DNA of 34,682 bases. Origin: Marilutibacter aestuarii (GTDB lineage Bacteria > Pseudomonadota > Gammaproteobacteria > Xanthomonadales > Xanthomonadaceae). Positions 32,623-34,682 of this stretch are shown one piece after another. Each line of letters begins with the position of its first letter. Position 1 is the first letter of the stretch. Where the stretch lies: NCBI RefSeq assembly GCF_006546775.1, contig NZ_VICE01000087.1:1-34682 (forward strand), in the 5' to 3' direction. The notes beneath the pieces were generated by a model. That model saw only the letters and a list, made by a program, of their open reading frames with translations. It had not been told where the DNA came from and made no database searches. Both the position numbers and the translations under genes were made by a program.

Positions 32623-34682
32623 TCAGTAGTCCTTCTGCAGGTTGAGCATCACGCCATGGTCGTCCTGGTCGTCGCTGCCGGTTTCCGCGCGATACTCCAC
32701 GCGGGTGCTCCAGCCGCCGTCGCCATCGAAGCCCAGGCCCAGGCCGAGCATGAAGCGCGAACGGTCGAGGCCGCTGGGCGACAGCGTGTAGAACGGGCCG
32801 CTGGCAAGGTCGGCATACCGCACCAGCGCGTTGCCGTTGCCCTCCAGTTCGCGCTGGTACTCGATGCGGAACTGCGGCGTCAGCCAACCCGGGGTGATGC
32901 GATGGCGCCAGTCGACGCGCAGGCCGAGGTTGCCGGTGCTGCCGTCCACGTCCATGGCTTCGTAGCGCAGCGCCAGCACCGGGTGGCCGGTCTCGGTGAA
33001 CGCATCCAGCGAGCCGCGGGTGACGTCGAAGCGGGCATACGGCGTGAAGCGCCAGCTGCCCTCGCCCAGGTCCGCGCCGATCGACAGCGAACCGAACCAC
33101 TGGTCGCCGTCGCGTTGGCCGCGCACGGTACCGGTGTCGGCGCTCAGCTGGCGACGCATGTCGAAGTCCAGGGTCTGGTAGCCCACCAGGCCATCGATGA
33201 ACCAGCGCTCGCCGGGGTGGAAACTGCCGTAGCCGACCAGTGCCTTCGCCACGCCTTCCATGCGGCTGCCGGCGTTGCCGACGTCGTTGTCGTCGCGGCC
33301 GTAGCCAAGTCCGGCACCGAGGGTGAAGGCCGGACCCAGGTCGACGTCGACGCCGACGCTGAGGCCATCGCTCTCGAAGCCCACCGAGGAGCCGCCCTGG
33401 CCGTCGAAGCTGCCCGAGCGGATGGAGCCGCCGATCCAGGCGCCGAAACCACGCGGCGCCTGCTGGTGGCCCAGCGGGGTTTCGTCGGCGCCCGGCGCCA
33501 TGCCCGCGGGTGCCGGGATCGGCTGCGCGCAGTCATCGTTCCGGGCTGCCAGCGGCGACGGCATGCAGCTGCGCTGCATCGCCACGCTGACGCTGCTGTC
33601 GACGCCAGTCCCGCGACGCCCCGAGTGCAGTCGCTCGAGGCGCTGCTGGAAGTTGCCGACCTGCGTGCGCGCGAAGCGGCGGGCGGACTGCAGCTGGGCA
33701 TCGACCAGGCCGCGGACTTCGGCGTCCTGGGTCGGGTCGGGCCGGTCGGTGGCCTCCAGCATGTAGTCGCGCGCGCCGGCGAAGCCCAGGGCGTCGGTCG
33801 CGGTGAGTTCGAAGCTGAACTCCCCGGCGGCCTGCAGGGTGCCCGACAGCGTGCCGTCAGTGGCCAGTTGCAGACCGGCCGGCAGCGCGCCGCCGGTGAC
33901 CTCGAACGTGTACGGCGCGGAGCCGCCCTCGGCCTGGAACACGGCGGTGTAGTCGACGCCGTAGGTGGCCGAGGGCAGCGCGTCCGGGCCGATCGTGATG
34001 GTCGGCGCGTCCACGTCCAGCGCGTAGGACTGGGTGATGCTGGCCGCGGTGCCCGCCGTGGCATCGGTCGCGGTGATGCCGAACTCGAAGCGGCCGGCCT
34101 CGGTCGGCGTGCCGGACAGCGTGCCGTCGGCGGCCAGGGCCAGGCCGGCGGGCAGGGTGCCGCTGGCCAGCGCGTAGCCATACGGCGCGATGCCGCCCTC
34201 GGCCGCGAAGGCCTGCGCGTAGGCGACGCCCGCGGCGGCGGTCGGCAGGTCGCCGGCGGCCGGGGTCATCGCCAGCGCCGGGGCCTGCACCACCAGCTCG
34301 AAGCTGCGGGTCAGGGTGGCGCGGTTGCCGGTGGTGCTGTCGTTGACGGTCAGGGTCAGACTGAAGGTGCCGGACTCGGTCGGACGGCCGCTGAAGCTGC
34401 GACTGTCGCGGTCGAACTGCACGCCCTGCGGCAGGGTGCCCGCCAGGGTCACGGTGTACGGCGCGATGCCGCCGTGGATCGTCAACGCCTGCCGGAACTG
34501 GGCGCCGGCGACCACGGCCTCGAGCACGCCCGGGGTGACATCAAGCGCCGGGGTGGCGATCTCCAGCGCATGGGACTGCATGCCGGTCTGGCCATGCGCA
34601 TCGGTCGCAGTGACGGCGAAGTTGAAGCTGCCGGCTTCGGTCGGGGTGCCCGACAGCGTGCCGTCATTGGCCAGCGACAGGC
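32623..34682 (-). CDS. Autotransporter with putative-Ig repeats (C-terminal part)
   Basis: The frame is open to the right edge, so only the C-terminal 686 residues are seen and the start lies outside. The visible part begins inside a repeat ending in GTLSGTPTEAGSFNF, followed by three more putative-Ig (He_PIG) repeats of about 85-90 residues marked by GGIAPY or GGSAPY, TLPAGL and DGTLSGT. A linker with a QQRLERLHSGRRGTG segment precedes an autotransporter beta-barrel from about 34 kb down to the end (FGAWIGGSIRSGSF, then alternating strands). The last residues LQKDY end in an aromatic, as in barrel proteins. It is probably a surface-displayed adhesin-like protein. Strong repeat similarity at the DNA level may cause copy-number variation. 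Confidence 0.93.
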   Translation of the reverse strand, partial: LSLANDGTLSGTPTEAGSFNFAVTATDAHGQTGMQSHALEIATPALDVTPGVLEAVVAGAQFRQALTIHGGIAPYTVTLAGTLPQGVQFDRDSRSFSGRPTESGTFSLTLTVNDSTTGNRATLTRSFELVVQAPALAMTPAAGDLPTAAAGVAYAQAFAAEGGIAPYGYALASGTLPAGLALAADGTLSGTPTEAGRFEFGITATDATAGTAASITQSYALDVDAPTITIGPDALPSATYGVDYTAVFQAEGGSAPYTFEVTGGALPAGLQLATDGTLSGTLQAAGEFSFELTATDALGFAGARDYMLEATDRPDPTQDAEVRGLVDAQLQSARRFARTQVGNFQQRLERLHSGRRGTGVDSSVSVAMQRSCMPSPLAARNDDCAQPIPAPAGMAPGADETPLGHQQAPRGFGAWIGGSIRSGSFDGQGGSSVGFESDGLSVGVDVDLGPAFTLGAGLGYGRDDNDVGNAGSRMEGVAKALVGYGSFHPGERWFIDGLVGYQTLDFDMRRQLSADTGTVRGQRDGDQWFGSLSIGADLGEGSWRFTPYARFDVTRGSLDAFTETGHPVLALRYEAMDVDGSTGNLGLRVDWRHRITPGWLTPQFRIEYQRELEGNGNALVRYADLASGPFYTLSPSGLDRSRFMLGLGLGFDGDGGWSTRVEYRAETGSDDQDDHGVMLNLQKDY

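Noticed and set aside
32171-33100. 309-codon minus frame running from the repeats into the autotransporter gene
   Set aside because: Out of frame with the autotransporter and its end is the translation of palindromic repeats.

Overview
The window is high-G+C bacterial DNA. It looks like a gammaproteobacterium of the Xanthomonadaceae/Lysobacteraceae type (Lysobacter, Luteimonas or a relative). This is inferred from the AcnD, glucokinase, ErpA, RppH and AmpE homologues, and from a carbohydrate TonB-receptor locus with tryptophan-halogenase, SapC and Pass1-like partners, which is characteristic of that group. No species name can be given from the sequence alone. The left edge cuts acnD (methylcitrate cycle) and the right edge cuts a large autotransporter gene.

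Region 1 (about 1.5 to 18 kb) is a sugar-utilisation locus, probably for beta-glucans or beta-glucosides. A GH3 exo-glucosidase lipoprotein and a sodium/sugar symporter form a plus-strand pair. On the minus strand lie glucokinase and a secreted glycoside hydrolase; then a five-gene unit of TonB-dependent receptor, halogenase-like flavoprotein, SapC-like protein, cupin/JmjC-like protein and a second halogenase-like flavoprotein; then a LacI-family regulator. A shared operator, TTGACA-RCGCTGYCR in gene orientation, lies upstream of the glucosidase, the regulator and the receptor. Each copy begins with a perfect -35 hexamer, so the LacI protein probably represses all three units. The implied route is uptake through the outer membrane by the receptor, hydrolysis in the periplasm or at the cell surface, import of glucose by the symporter and phosphorylation by glucokinase.

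Region 2 (18.2 to 21.4 kb) holds a DUF4136-type lipoprotein, a divergent alpha/beta-hydrolase and MarR regulator pair with less GC-rich composition (possibly acquired), and a small two-helix membrane protein.

Region 3 (21.4 to 28.6 kb) is mostly housekeeping: elongator tRNA-Met with promoter and terminator, RppH, Fur-controlled bacterioferritin-associated ferredoxin, bacterioferritin, a DUF4126 membrane protein, a bactofilin flanked by two paralogous coiled-coil membrane proteins, ErpA, NudC and AmpE.

Region 4 (28.6 to 34.7 kb) has a minus-strand operon of two CD225/dispanin-like proteins around a DUF2752 protein, a fused MFS-acyltransferase, a 760-base noncoding stretch packed with palindromic repeats including a 272-base element with 28-base terminal inverted repeats, and a partial autotransporter with putative-Ig repeats and a strong intrinsic terminator.
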